Of a stretch of 64,000 bases of DNA, positions 1 to 8,102 are shown piece by piece. Where the stretch lies: NCBI GenBank assembly GCA_029564595.1, contig JAKQPS010000113.1, positions 62,001 to 126,000 of the forward strand. Direction: 5' to 3'. This DNA is from a bacterium. GTDB lineage: Bacteria > UBP15 > UBA6099. The notes beneath the pieces are model-generated. The model saw only the letters and a program-made list of their open reading frames with translations, made no database searches and had not been told where the DNA came from. The number at the start of each line of letters is the position of its first letter. Position 1 is the stretch's first letter. The position numbers were made by a program, and so were the translations under genes.

Positions 1-1
1 G

Positions 2-76
2 TCTCCGGACATCGTCGGCGAAGCCATCGTCTTCAGCCGCAAAACCAAACTCAACGAGCGCCTCGGCATATCCTGA
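2..76 (+). CDS. 3' end of a truncated gene, product unknown
   Basis: An open frame enters from the left edge and stops with TGA at 74-76, giving a 24-residue tail that ends KLNERLGIS. The tail is too short to assign a family. It is read as coding because the frame is open to the edge and the following 365 bases are plainly non-coding repeat sequence. It converges with the minus-strand gene at 443-1351. Confidence 0.45.
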   Translation, partial: SPDIVGEAIVFSRKTKLNERLGIS

Positions 77-147
77 GATTTATGTTGCGCTGAAGCAATA
101 ATGCGCCGCTCATGGGCGCGGCTGATGTTAGCAGGTAAAACGGTTGC

Positions 148-172
148 CGCTTTCGCGGGAATGACGGCAATA
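148..172. repeat. REP-like palindrome, copy 1
   Basis: The sequence CCGCTTTCGCGGG followed by AATGACGGCAA forms a short GC hairpin. A second copy with the same core and flank lies at 58181-58208. Small palindromes of this kind recur in intergenic DNA of many bacteria; no function is implied. Confidence 0.6.
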
Positions 173-178
173 AATAAA

Positions 179-357
179 CCCGAATCCGTCATTAGGATTC
201 GGGAGCGATTGTTTAGAGCGGATGAAATGCTAGGCGCAAGGCGCATTTTTGCAGTGAATAGAACTTATTGTTCATGAACAAAAAAATGTGGCGGCAACGA
301 AGCAGTTCGCCGCTATGAAAATCGCCCCGGTTCGTCGGCTCTATCGACGAATCCGGG
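179..357 (-). repeat. Dispersed multi-hairpin repeat, copy A (inverted)
   Basis: This is the reverse-oriented and shortest copy of a four-member family (others at 9218-9440, 23930-24152 and 60798-61040). One end is a 9-bp hairpin, CCCGAATCC (179-187) with GGATTCGGG (195-203). The other end is the TTCGTCG/CGACGAA hairpin near 331-352. Between them lie the shared 'gagcggatgaaatgc' segment and the GCGGCAAC/GTTCGCCGC hairpin. The central GC-rich hairpins of the other copies are missing. It fills the space between two convergent genes. Confidence 0.8.
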
Positions 358-442
358 ATAAATGTTGCTTTTTTCTCTCTTGGCAGTATTCGGTTTAACG
401 CGCAGTTTGAAATAATCCAGCGAAATCAATGCCGTTTCATTA

Positions 443-1351
443 TTAACGTTCATCGAAACGGATTATCGTTTCCATCCCGTTGTGATCGCTAATCAGTCGT
501 CCCGAAACCAACTCGTCGAACACCCACCGCGCTGATTCTATGGTTATTTTCCAGTCCGACCCGTTCTCGTCGTAGAAAAGATGGTCCACATGGTCGAGAT
601 GAGCGCTGGCCATTTTTAGTTTTGAATTCTGAAGGAGCCAATCGCAATCCTCTTCACCGGGATTGCAGTTGAAATCGCCGTGGATGATAACCGGCCGCCG
701 CGTACCGCCTGAAAACCTCTCGACCGCCGCCATCATCTGCTTATAGTTCTCGATTCTCGGCTTGGGACCGAATCCCGCCTGCGCGTGCAGCGTGTAAATG
801 TCTATCTCCAGCCCGCCGGGCAGAACCGTGGTCGCGCCGAGAAATCCTTTATGGCTGAAAGCGTCAACTCCGAACTGCTCTTTCCATCTCTCGAAAACCG
901 ACCTCTGTATTTCGCCTTTTGAGAAAATGTACAATCCGCTTCCTGTCGGGGACGTCGGCGAGCCTGTCCCCATGGCCACGAAATGGTTTTTCAGCCTGCG
1001 CGGAAAAACCTCTCTCTCCGGAATGAACGCTTCCTGCAGCCCTATGACATCATAGTCTTTGATGAGCTTGGCGATGAGCGTGGCCCTTTTTTCCGTCGGA
1101 ACCAGCAGGTTGCGGTCAAATGTTATGAAATCCGGGAGCATACAGACGTTGTACGTCAGGAATTTCAAAGTGTGAGATTTCTTCGGCGACTGTTCCGCTG
1201 TTTCAGACGCCGACGCCGTCAACGGAACCAAAACCGCCATTGCCGTAAAAACAGCGGAAACAATCAAAGCGATGCCATGTCTTTTCAGATTGGAGTTCAA
1301 GAGTCGGCAACCATCCTTTTCAACCATGCGCTTCGGCGATGGCGATTTCAT
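443..1351 (-). CDS. Secreted endonuclease/exonuclease/phosphatase (EEP) family protein
   Basis: The protein is a 302-residue member of the EEP superfamily (sphingomyelinase C / DNase I-like fold). The hallmarks appear in order: TYNVCMLP, LQEAF with the metal-binding Glu, HGDFNCNP (GDFN motif) and C-terminal SDHNGMETI with the catalytic Asp-His. The N-terminus carries a basic stretch and a hydrophobic segment (about residues 27-47, ending in TASA) typical of a signal peptide, so it probably acts outside the cytoplasm. It would hydrolyse a phosphodiester; whether the substrate is a sphingomyelin-like lipid, a phosphoinositide or nucleic acid cannot be told. It starts 12 bases after the ornithine aminotransferase gene and may be cotranscribed. 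No clear Shine-Dalgarno precedes the first ATG; the ATG eight codons further in is an alternative. Confidence 0.8.
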   Translation of the reverse strand: MKSPSPKRMVEKDGCRLLNSNLKRHGIALIVSAVFTAMAVLVPLTASASETAEQSPKKSHTLKFLTYNVCMLPDFITFDRNLLVPTEKRATLIAKLIKDYDVIGLQEAFIPEREVFPRRLKNHFVAMGTGSPTSPTGSGLYIFSKGEIQRSVFERWKEQFGVDAFSHKGFLGATTVLPGGLEIDIYTLHAQAGFGPKPRIENYKQMMAAVERFSGGTRRPVIIHGDFNCNPGEEDCDWLLQNSKLKMASAHLDHVDHLFYDENGSDWKITIESARWVFDELVSGRLISDHNGMETIIRFDER

Positions 1352-1363
1352 TGTTAAGAGCGA

Positions 1364-2560
1364 TTATTTGAAAACTTTTACAATAATGCCCAAGGCCTCT
1401 TCTATCTGGTCTTTCGTAATTATAAGAGGCGGAGCGAATCTGATGATGTCGGGCCGGGCGTCTTTGGCCAGCAGCCCGGCGTCGAGCAACTCAAGCGATT
1501 TGTCATGAGCGACAGGTTTTTCAAGAACCACGCCGACAAGCAGTCCTTTGCCACGAACCAGAGAAACGCCGGGAAGCTTAAGCTCCCGAAGGCGGGACAT
1601 GAAAAATTCTCCCATAATCGCGGAGTTCTCGACCATTTTTTCATCCCGCAGCGCGTCCATCGCGGCTATCGCAACAGCGGCGGCGAGAGGGTTGCCGCCG
1701 AACGTGCTTCCATGCGTGCCATGAGTGAAAACGCTCATCACGTTCTCGTTCGCGCAGACTGCGGACACCGGAAGAACGCCTCCGCCCAGAGCTTTTCCGA
1801 GCGTGACTATGTCGGGCCGGATTCCGTAATGCTCGAAGCAGAACATTTTTCCCGTGCGCCCGAGCCCGGTCTGAATCTCGTCTAGGCACAAAAGAACGTT
1901 GCGCCTGTCGCAAATCTCCCGTACGCGGGCCAGATAGTCGTCTGGAGGGACCACCACCCCGCCCTCTCCCTGTATCGGCTCAAGCAGAACGCCCGCCGTG
2001 TCCTCGGTAATAGCGGCCTCAAGAGCGGCGGCGTCCCCGAACGGGACGATGTCGATTCCGGGAAGAAGCGGGCCGAAGCTTTTCTTAGTCGTATCGCTGG
2101 TGGACATGCTGATGGCGGCTATGGTGCGGCCGTGAAAGTTGTTGGCGGCGGCGATAATTCCAGCGCGGCCGTCGGGGACGCCCTTGATTTCGTGCGCCCA
2201 TTTGCGCATCGCCTTAAGCGCCGTCTCGACCGCTTCCGCCCCAGTGTTCATGGGCAACGCCTTCTCGAACCCCGTCAGCGCGCACAATTTTTCGAGGAAC
2301 GGCCCAAGCATGTCATTGTGAAACGCCCTAGATGTGAGGGTCGCCCGCCCGGCCTGCTCTATCAGCGCCTTAACTATTTTAGGATGCCTGTGCCCGTGGC
2401 TCATCGCAGAGTACGCGCTCAGCATGTCCATATACCTGCGCCCCTCCGGATCCCACACGTATACGCCTTCGCCTTTCGATATGCACACCGGGAGTGGCTC
2501 ATAGTTTCGCGCGCACCACTTATCCGCAAGCTTCATCAGTCTTTCGCTTTCGCTGCCCAT
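1364..2560 (-). CDS. rocD: Ornithine--oxo-acid aminotransferase
   Basis: The 398-residue protein is a fold-type I, class III PLP aminotransferase. The N-terminal block NYEPLPVCISKGEGVYVWDP and the following DMLSAYSAMSHGHRHPKI are characteristic of ornithine aminotransferase rather than acetylornithine or GABA enzymes. The PLP lysine is in TLGKALGGG (about Lys256) and the cofactor-binding Asp in CLDEIQTG (about Asp227). It would transfer the delta-amino group of ornithine to 2-oxoglutarate, giving glutamate semialdehyde (arginine/ornithine breakdown or proline synthesis). Length is normal for the family. It is divergent from the DUF362 gene at 2690. Other omega-aminotransferase activities are possible but less likely. 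Confidence 0.9.
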   Translation of the reverse strand: MGSESERLMKLADKWCARNYEPLPVCISKGEGVYVWDPEGRRYMDMLSAYSAMSHGHRHPKIVKALIEQAGRATLTSRAFHNDMLGPFLEKLCALTGFEKALPMNTGAEAVETALKAMRKWAHEIKGVPDGRAGIIAAANNFHGRTIAAISMSTSDTTKKSFGPLLPGIDIVPFGDAAALEAAITEDTAGVLLEPIQGEGGVVVPPDDYLARVREICDRRNVLLCLDEIQTGLGRTGKMFCFEHYGIRPDIVTLGKALGGGVLPVSAVCANENVMSVFTHGTHGSTFGGNPLAAAVAIAAMDALRDEKMVENSAIMGEFFMSRLRELKLPGVSLVRGKGLLVGVVLEKPVAHDKSLELLDAGLLAKDARPDIIRFAPPLIITKDQIEEALGIIVKVFK

Positions 2561-2689
2561 GCAAAGTTGATCCCATCTTAAAATATTAGGCCGCGCAGAC
2601 CTTCGCGCGACCCCGAATAATATACATCATTGATGGTTTTTTTTCATCAATTCCGCGTTCCGCGGCGTTCACGGTCTATAATTTCGATT

Positions 2690-4042
2690 ATGAGCGAACC
2701 GAAAGTGATATTGAGGCGCTGCGAGACCGCCGACCCGGCGAGAATCAGAGCCATCATAGCGGAGTGTTTTGAGGAACTGCAGTTTCACCCGCGCGGGCGA
2801 ACTCTCATAAAACCCAACGTCGTCACCGCAAACAGGCAATACATACATCACTCGCACACTCACCCGGCAGTGACGGAAGCTCTAGCTCATCACCTGAAAA
2901 CCCGACCCGAAGTATCGCAGATTACCATCGGCGAATCCTCCGGCTTCGGCATACCTCCCGGACTTTTCATGCATGAGGCCGGTTACGACGCCCTCGCTCG
3001 TCGGCTCAAAGTGCGACTTGTCGATTTTAACGAGGACCGCGCGACTTGGGTGGACTTGAAGAAAGCCGTCGCTCAGAAAGGGTTCCACGTCCCCCGCTCC
3101 ATCCTCGAAGCCGACACGAAAATCTGGGTCCCGAAACTGAAGTATCATATCTGTTGCGAAGTGACGAACGCGCTGAAGCTCAACATAGGAATCCTACAGC
3201 ACCGGGACCGGATGGCCGTCCACGACAACCGGCTCAACGACAAGATAGTGGATATGCTGGAAATCGGATATCCTGACTGCGTCGTCACGGACGCGATACA
3301 CATCGGGCACGGGTTTGAGAGCGCGCCTCAGGGATTCCATCTCGGCCTGCTGCTGGTGTCGAACAATCCGCTAGCCGCAGACGCGGTCGCCGGCGCGGCC
3401 CTCGGTTACAAACCCGAAGAAATCGTTCATCTGCGCATCGCGCGCGACAGAGGCTACGGCTCAATTGACCTCGACGACATCAGTATTTCAGGGGACTATC
3501 CGCTGGATGAAATCATATCCAAGACAAAGGGGCTGACAAGCGAATATCAGGACATACTAGCGGTGGACACGCCGATAAAGTTTTATTGCGGAGACGCGCC
3601 GGAACACGAGCCGGAGAACGCTCCCTCGCCGAACTGTTCGCCGTCCGTGCGCAGGGAGTCCGACAGCGAGAACTTCTGTTACGGGGGCTGCCTCGCGGCG
3701 GTCAAAGGATGCCTCGGCACGATAGACAAACGCCGCCCCGGCTCCGTCGCGCGCGCCCGCCCCGGCGCTGTCGTCACCGGCATCTACAAAGGCGATGTCA
3801 TACATCCCGGCCAGACGGCTTTTCTCATCGGCGACTGCTCCCGCGTTGACGGCAGGCTCGAAGCGAAACGCGTCATCAGGCTCGCCGGATGCCCCATAGG
3901 AGCCTCCAAGCTGCTGATAAAAATGCCGAGCGTCTTCAAGATGCCTTCCCCCATGAGCGACGCGCGCTCAGCCGCCCAGTTCATCTACTTCACCCTCCGC
4001 CACGCCCTAAGAAAACTCGCCCTCAAAATCATCCCCGGCTAA
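2690..4042 (+). CDS. DUF362 domain-containing protein
   Basis: The 450-residue protein belongs to the DUF362 family, whose biochemical role is not established. Supporting blocks are IKPNVVTANRQYIHHSHTHP near the N-terminus, KTKIWVPKLKYH-like and LKLNIGILQHRDRMAVHD in the middle, and LLLVSNNPLAADAVAGAALGY, which is typical of the family. A Cys cluster (CYGGCLAAVKGC, about residues 345-356) could bind metal. There is no ferredoxin domain of the type fused to some family members. The ATG at 2690 is preferred because the 20 residues upstream (from 2630) are low-complexity and match no family N-terminus. It stands alone, divergent from rocD. Confidence 0.75.
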   Translation: MSEPKVILRRCETADPARIRAIIAECFEELQFHPRGRTLIKPNVVTANRQYIHHSHTHPAVTEALAHHLKTRPEVSQITIGESSGFGIPPGLFMHEAGYDALARRLKVRLVDFNEDRATWVDLKKAVAQKGFHVPRSILEADTKIWVPKLKYHICCEVTNALKLNIGILQHRDRMAVHDNRLNDKIVDMLEIGYPDCVVTDAIHIGHGFESAPQGFHLGLLLVSNNPLAADAVAGAALGYKPEEIVHLRIARDRGYGSIDLDDISISGDYPLDEIISKTKGLTSEYQDILAVDTPIKFYCGDAPEHEPENAPSPNCSPSVRRESDSENFCYGGCLAAVKGCLGTIDKRRPGSVARARPGAVVTGIYKGDVIHPGQTAFLIGDCSRVDGRLEAKRVIRLAGCPIGASKLLIKMPSVFKMPSPMSDARSAAQFIYFTLRHALRKLALKIIPG

Positions 4043-4267
4043 CAGCGCCGGTATCCGCGATTCGATTGTTCGAACCTGACTCGAACGCAAAACAAGCCCT
4101 ATCAGGCAAGCATGTAAATGCAAAGTATGTTATAACTCATCAGGCCATCGGCAAGCCCAATTCTCAACCGCAAAAACAATCTGAATTCCTGTTTCTCATA
4201 TATAGTTCCCAAATGGTATGATCAATCAACATGATATAGTAAAATATGAAATGAGAAACAATTGATT

Positions 4268-4717
4268 ATGAAAGATGACTTTGACATAAGTTTTCATATT
4301 CTTACTCAAATATCTGACGATTTTCAACTTGAATATGAATTGTATTTTTGGCATTTGCAATATATTCACCTCAAAAAACATATTGGTTGCAAAGAACAGT
4401 ATTTTGAATGCCGTTGCGGTTACGATTCTTTGAAAGATCTTCTAAATGAGCTTTTCGACGATATGAATACTGATTTCAACACTTTCTTGTCATCACAAAA
4501 AGAAGTTCGCATTCTCGACGGTTTGTCAGAAGTTTTTGAAGACGCGCTCTCAGCATATGATTGGATGCAACTATTATACAAAGATGGGAAATGGAGAATT
4601 TCAAGTTTTTATAACATTGAAAAATACAATAATAGTCAGATGAAAAATATGTCTACTAACTGGGATTTATCATTAAAAACCCTCTTGAGCAATTTGCCTT
4701 CTTTCGATGACATATGA
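4268..4717 (+). CDS. Hypothetical protein in an AT-rich patch
   Basis: The 149-residue acidic protein is not recognised. It is rich in Asp, Phe, Tyr and Leu, has no signal peptide or membrane segment, and contains a small Cys group (residues about 41-50, CKEQYFECRC). The gene is much richer in A/T than the genes around it and uses A/T-ending codons, suggesting acquisition from elsewhere. The ATG at 4268 is preferred over the in-frame TTG two codons upstream. A toxin-antitoxin pair follows about 190 bases downstream on the other strand, making this a small accessory patch. It may be an immunity or defence-type protein, but nothing in the sequence proves that. Confidence 0.6.
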   Translation: MKDDFDISFHILTQISDDFQLEYELYFWHLQYIHLKKHIGCKEQYFECRCGYDSLKDLLNELFDDMNTDFNTFLSSQKEVRILDGLSEVFEDALSAYDWMQLLYKDGKWRISSFYNIEKYNNSQMKNMSTNWDLSLKTLLSNLPSFDDI

Positions 4718-4905
4718 CCTTTCCTCACAAAAGATTAAATCATTATTCAAACCACTCTAACCTCAACCGATATATTTGTTGTTTTGTCCGTTTCTGTGTT
4801 TTCATTTCTGCAACTATAAGATTCATCATTGTGCGCGGTGATCGTTCTGGTTTTTGCGGGCTATGAAATTTGATTTTGGAAACAGTAATATAATGATGAT
4901 TTCTA

Positions 4906-5274
4906 TTATAGCGTCATATTATCGCTTCGTCGTTGCAAATGGTCTGTAAGTTTTTTCAGAATATTCTCCAAGCGTTCATCGCTTATTCTTCCTAAGACGC
5001 CCTCAAGAAGGGCGGCTTCGACTGTCGCTAGTTTTCCTATGCGTATCAAGGACGCAATTTTCAAACCCGACGAATTAAAATCTGAATCATCCGTCGAAAT
5101 CAATTCGTCCCAATCCTTGATGCTGTGTCGAAGTTGTGAGGTAACAGCGCATATCAGCCAGTCGTCGTATGGACCGGGCAAAGACGCCAGAACGACAATT
5201 GGATGGAATTTTCCTTTGTGAAGATCGGACTGAGGAAATCTTATGAGTGAAACTATGCCGGGACTTATGTTCAT
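4906..5274 (-). CDS. Type II toxin, MazF/PemK family
   Basis: The 122-residue protein matches the MazF/PemK endoribonuclease pattern. It has an N-terminal GIVSLIRFPQSDLHKGKFHPIVVLA strand pair (P-x-S-D ... K-x-R/H-P-x-V-V), a middle DWLICAVTSQ strand and a C-terminal LIRIGKLATVEAALLEGVLGRIS block with the usual helix. Such toxins cleave RNA or mRNA at short sequences. Divergence from textbook MazF is clear at the N-terminal loop. Its ATG overlaps the stop of the upstream antitoxin (ATGA, 5271-5274), so translation is coupled. Toxin function is inferred from family and operon structure. Confidence 0.8.
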   Translation of the reverse strand: MNISPGIVSLIRFPQSDLHKGKFHPIVVLASLPGPYDDWLICAVTSQLRHSIKDWDELISTDDSDFNSSGLKIASLIRIGKLATVEAALLEGVLGRISDERLENILKKLTDHLQRRSDNMTL

Positions 5275-5495
5275 TTTCTTTCTTTCAGGTCATCAATAGC
5301 GTATTCAACTTCCTCGGGATTGCGCCAGAAATCAAAAGCTCCGGATTCGAGAGCAAGAATTCCCCACTTCGTTTCTCCCGCTGTTCCGGGCGCGGCGCTT
5401 TCTTTTTCAAGAGAAATGATGAACTTAAGAACAGCGCCGAGCCTTTCTTCCGTCATCCTTTCAATTTCGCTGATGACTCTATCCTTTATTCTCAC
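5271..5495 (-). CDS. Antitoxin partner of the MazF-like toxin
   Basis: This 74-residue protein precedes and overlaps the toxin gene by four bases, the classic arrangement. It starts with GTG at 5495, preceded by GAGGTGA five to six bases upstream. The N-terminal half is a helical segment (residues 1-32), and the C-terminal half ends in the acidic tail DFWRNPEEVEYAIDDLKERK, the sort of flexible region that wraps around MazF-type toxins. There is no obvious AbrB or MetJ/ribbon-helix-helix signature, so DNA binding by autoregulation is uncertain. Identification rests mainly on context. Confidence 0.72.
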   Translation of the reverse strand: MRIKDRVISEIERMTEERLGAVLKFIISLEKESAAPGTAGETKWGILALESGAFDFWRNPEEVEYAIDDLKERK

Positions 5496-5516
5496 AATTT
5501 ATCACCTCATAATGGC

Positions 5517-5545
5517 ATTATACAACGCAAGTCCCGATGAAGCAA
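5517..5545 (-). promoter_or_regulatory. Predicted promoter of the toxin-antitoxin operon
   Basis: Reading on the minus strand, a -10 TATAAT (5517-5522) with upstream TTG is separated by 17 bases from a weak -35 TTGCTT (5540-5545). Transcription would begin just upstream of the antitoxin ribosome site. Confidence 0.55.
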
Positions 5546-5675
5546 AAGCATTACATTTTCTGCAGAGATATCATCCTTCCGCTCCCTATGCTTAGACATA
5601 ATCGATTTGTTATTGTCTTTGGTGAGAGGCTGAGGCAATCGGCGAAGCAGACGCGCGCGGAGGGACGACTAACAG

Positions 5676-5712
5676 AAAAGCTTCGCGACTGTTCGGTCGC
5701 GAAGCTTTTTGA
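5676..5712 (-). terminator. Strong intrinsic terminator after htrA
   Basis: A perfect 14-bp stem (5676-5689 with 5696-5709) with a 6-base TGTTCG loop is flanked by A-runs and T-runs on both sides, so it can act in both directions. It sits about 50 bases beyond the htrA stop codon. Confidence 0.85.
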
Positions 5713-5758
5713 TAGATTGCGCTATGTCAATGTTTGCGTTTTGCCGGGCGATGCTCGG

Positions 5759-7309
5759 TTATTTCGGCATCTCGACGACGATGAATCTGTTGTAGCCTCT
5801 TCGTTCGATTACGAGAAGAATTTCAACTGGCTCGTCGCCTTTGCGGCCCTTCGAAACGTCTTTGATAATCTCGCGCAGGTCGGAGGGCGTTTCGACTTCT
5901 TTTCTGTCGGCTTTGATGATAATGTCGCCCTGCATGATGCCGGCTTTGTCCGCCGGGCCGTTCGGCTCGACCCCCGCCACGACGACGCCTTTTTCCGTTT
6001 TCGCTTCAAGCTGCTTTGCCGTCTTCGCATCCAGCGACTGCAACTGCATTCCGAGCGAAGTCTTTGCGTCGTCTTTTTTAGGTTGCGAGGCGTCGGCGGT
6101 CTCGTCGGGCCGTTCGTCGAGTTTTACGTTCAGTTTCACTTTTTTGCCGTCGCGCATGACGGTCACTGTCGCCTTTGCGCCTTTGCCGAGTTTCGCCACT
6201 TCTTTCTGTAGCTGTTTGACATTCTTGATGTCGATGTCGTTCAGCTTGATTATTACGTCTTCGACCTTCATGCCTGCTTTGTCAGCGGGAGCGTCGGGGA
6301 TTATGTTTGTGACGATGGCGCCGTCTTTTGATTCAATCTTCAACGCGCGAGCCAACTGTTCGGTAATGTCGTCAATGTAGATGCCGAGATATCCGCGAGA
6401 AACCGTTCCTGTCTCAATAAGCTGCTCGAACACTTCGCGGGCCATGTTGATTGGGATGGCGAAGCCGATGCCGATATTGCCCGAACCGCCGCCCATAATC
6501 CCGCCGCCGTTGGAGTAGATGGCGGTGTTGACGCCGATGACCTCGCCCCGGATGTTCACGAGCGGTCCGCCGCTGTTGCCGGGATTTATGGCGGCGTCGG
6601 TCTGTAGAAAATCGTCGTAAGGCCCCTGCCCTATGACGCGCCCGCGCGCGCTGATTATCCCGGCGGTCACCGTGCTTTCCAGCCCGAACGGGTTGCCGAA
6701 CGCTATGGCCCACTCGCCGATTCTAACCTTGTCGCTGTCGCCTATCGGCGCGGCGGCAAGCTGCCTGTCCGCCTTTATCCTTATAACCGCAATGTCCGTC
6801 AACTGGTCGGCTCCGACCAGTTCTGCGTCATATTCTTTTTCGTCGCCGGGAATTTTAACTATGATTTCATCGACGTCTTTGACGACGTGGGCGTTGGTGA
6901 GGATATAGCCGTCCGACTTGATGATGAAGCCGGAACCGAGGCTGGTCTGTTTGAATTCCTGTTTCTGGTTCTGCTGCTGGCGTCTGCCGCCGAAAAACTT
7001 TTCCATCATGTCGTCGTCTTCGCCGAAGGGGTTTGAAAACCCGAAGAAAGGATGCGAGCGCATCTCGACGATTTTGGCCGTGTTGATGTTGACCATGCTC
7101 GGTTTAATAAGGTCTGCGACCCGAACGAAATCGTTCTGGACGTCGAGAGCCGCCGCCGAGGGTTGCAAGGCTTTGCCGTCCACGCCGCCCTTTGACGCGT
7201 CCGCCGCGTTGGAAATCGGTATCAGGTCCAACCGCGCCGCAATCACAAGGCCGATCATAATCCCCATGATCAGCGTCGCCACCAATGCAATTCTCGTCTT
7301 CGTTTTCAT
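5759..7309 (-). CDS. HtrA/DegQ-family periplasmic serine protease
   Basis: The 516-residue Do-type protease has one N-terminal membrane segment (about residues 7-25) that anchors it or serves as signal, a trypsin-like domain with triad His141 (TNAHVV), Asp172 (TDIAVI) and Ser246 (NPGNSGGP), and two PDZ domains (about 310-395 and 425-510). Residue spacing matches DegP/DegQ, and a glycine/methionine-rich LA-type loop precedes the catalytic core. It would degrade or refold damaged envelope proteins. The ATG at 7309 is chosen because GGAGGAGAATGAC lies just before it, inside the upstream response-regulator gene; one base separates that gene's TGA from this ATG. The in-frame start 15 codons upstream has no such site. 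A terminator follows at 5676. Confidence 0.93.
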   Translation of the reverse strand: MKTKTRIALVATLIMGIMIGLVIAARLDLIPISNAADASKGGVDGKALQPSAAALDVQNDFVRVADLIKPSMVNINTAKIVEMRSHPFFGFSNPFGEDDDMMEKFFGGRRQQQNQKQEFKQTSLGSGFIIKSDGYILTNAHVVKDVDEIIVKIPGDEKEYDAELVGADQLTDIAVIRIKADRQLAAAPIGDSDKVRIGEWAIAFGNPFGLESTVTAGIISARGRVIGQGPYDDFLQTDAAINPGNSGGPLVNIRGEVIGVNTAIYSNGGGIMGGGSGNIGIGFAIPINMAREVFEQLIETGTVSRGYLGIYIDDITEQLARALKIESKDGAIVTNIIPDAPADKAGMKVEDVIIKLNDIDIKNVKQLQKEVAKLGKGAKATVTVMRDGKKVKLNVKLDERPDETADASQPKKDDAKTSLGMQLQSLDAKTAKQLEAKTEKGVVVAGVEPNGPADKAGIMQGDIIIKADRKEVETPSDLREIIKDVSKGRKGDEPVEILLVIERRGYNRFIVVEMPK

Positions 7310-7310
7310 G

Positions 7311-7694
7311 TCATTCTCCTCCGTTGCCACCGGATTCAAAGTCCGGTTCCACAATCTGCCTGACCGCGCTAATGAGCGGGTCGGTGTTCGAGCTTTTTTC
7401 CACCCAAGACGTGGCGTGGTGCGCCCTGAAATCCATCTTGAACAGCGGATAAGCCGTGTTCACAATCACCGGAGTGCCCCCGTTAAGCCTCGATATCTCC
7501 CCGATGACTTCAAGCCCGTCCTTTTCCGGCATCCCGATATCAAGAATAACAAGGTCGGGGCAATGAATCTTGGTCATTTGCAGAGCTTCCACGCCGTCCG
7601 CCGCCGTCACCACCGCATATCCCTCGCACTCGAATTCCATCTTGTACAGTTCCCTAATATCCCTGTTGTCGTCCGCAATCAAAAGTGTCGCCAT
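7311..7694 (-). CDS. Stand-alone response regulator receiver protein
   Basis: The 127-residue protein is a CheY-like receiver domain with no output domain. The acidic pocket (Asp8, Asp9), phospho-acceptor Asp52 (LDIGMPEKDG), Thr80 and Lys100 are all present, so it should be phosphorylatable. The ATG at 7694 is chosen because AAGGGA lies before it and the receiver fold begins directly there. It is cotranscribed with htrA, suggesting a link to envelope stress sensing, but no histidine kinase is found in the window. It probably acts by protein-protein contact. Confidence 0.9.
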   Translation of the reverse strand: MATLLIADDNRDIRELYKMEFECEGYAVVTAADGVEALQMTKIHCPDLVILDIGMPEKDGLEVIGEISRLNGGTPVIVNTAYPLFKMDFRAHHATSWVEKSSNTDPLISAVRQIVEPDFESGGNGGE

Positions 7695-7802
7695 TTCAAT
7701 CATTTCCCTTAATCTGACAGCCGCGCGGGCAGAAAGTTTCGCGCGCCGCAATCTTTTTCAGACAAATTCCCCGAACCGTCTGAAGTGTGAACGCTGTGAT
7801 AG

Positions 7803-7830
7803 ATTATAAAATCAAATCAGAAAATGTAAA
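7803..7830 (-). promoter_or_regulatory. Predicted promoter for response regulator-htrA operon
   Basis: On the minus strand, TTTACA (-35, 7825-7830) and TATAAT (-10, 7803-7808) are separated by 16 bases, a near-consensus sigma70 promoter. The start would be near 7797, leaving a leader of about 100 bases. No heat-shock or sigma-E type motif was evident. Confidence 0.7.
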
Positions 7831-7887
7831 ATGCATCGGTCTTGCGGGCGGAGCAAGAGAGCCGTAGGAATCTCCGGATATTTAGGT

Positions 7888-7916
7888 TTGACACCGCCTG
7901 CGCCCTGTGCTAGATT
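7888..7916 (+). promoter_or_regulatory. Predicted promoter of the aroF leader
   Basis: A perfect -35 TTGACA (7888-7893), a 17-base spacer ending in TGC and a -10 TAGATT (7911-7916) give a strong sigma70-type promoter. Transcription should begin near 7923, about 20 bases before the leader-peptide ATG and inside the window needed for attenuation. Confidence 0.8.
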
Positions 7917-7942
7917 GACTGCGAAAAGGATTGGAAGCTGAA

Positions 7943-8044
7943 ATGAGCGGAACAACAATGCAACCGGATAATAGGCGCGCATTTTGGAGCGGCTATTATT
8001 ATTATTTCTGGGGTCACCCCACGGTTGCGCGGTTGAGCCGCTGA
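7943..8044 (+). CDS. Aromatic-amino-acid leader peptide of aroF attenuator
   Basis: A 33-codon frame starts with ATG at 7943, has GGAAG five bases upstream, and ends with TGA at 8042-8044. Residues 14-23 read FWSGYYYYFW, so eight of ten codons are for Phe, Tyr or Trp. Such a run has essentially no chance of occurring at random 120 bases ahead of the first enzyme of aromatic synthesis. The role is to make the ribosome pause when aromatic aminoacyl-tRNAs are scarce. The stop codon lies within a small hairpin (CGCTGA/TCAGCG, 8039-8053). The peptide itself needs no function. Confidence 0.88.
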   Translation: MSGTTMQPDNRRAFWSGYYYYFWGHPTVARLSR

Positions 8045-8102
8045 GATTCAGCGCCCGACCGAAAACACAACCGCGGGGCGGCATCAAACCCCGCGGTTTT
8101 TT
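8028..8102 (+). promoter_or_regulatory. Transcription attenuator of aroF (terminator / antiterminator)
   Basis: The terminator stem AACCGCGGGG (8069-8078) pairs with CCCCGCGGTT (8089-8098) around a 10-base loop and is followed by six T (8097-8102). A competing antiterminator can form by pairing CGCGGTTG (8028-8035) with CAACCGCG (8068-8075), which uses the 5' arm of the terminator. GCGG (8029-8032) can also pair with CCGC (8038-8041), a possible protector that frees the terminator. A ribosome stalled on the Tyr/Phe/Trp codons (7982-8011) would leave 8028-8035 free to form the antiterminator. The mechanism is inferred from these pairings and from the known trp/phe/his attenuators. Confidence 0.82.

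Noticed and set aside
4060-4095. A tRNA-like TTCGAA sequence after the DUF362 gene
   Set aside because: No cloverleaf arms or acceptor stem could be assembled around it.
5537-6211. A 224-residue plus-strand open frame across the htrA 3' end
   Set aside because: It spans a strong terminator and is antisense to the conserved PDZ domain of htrA.
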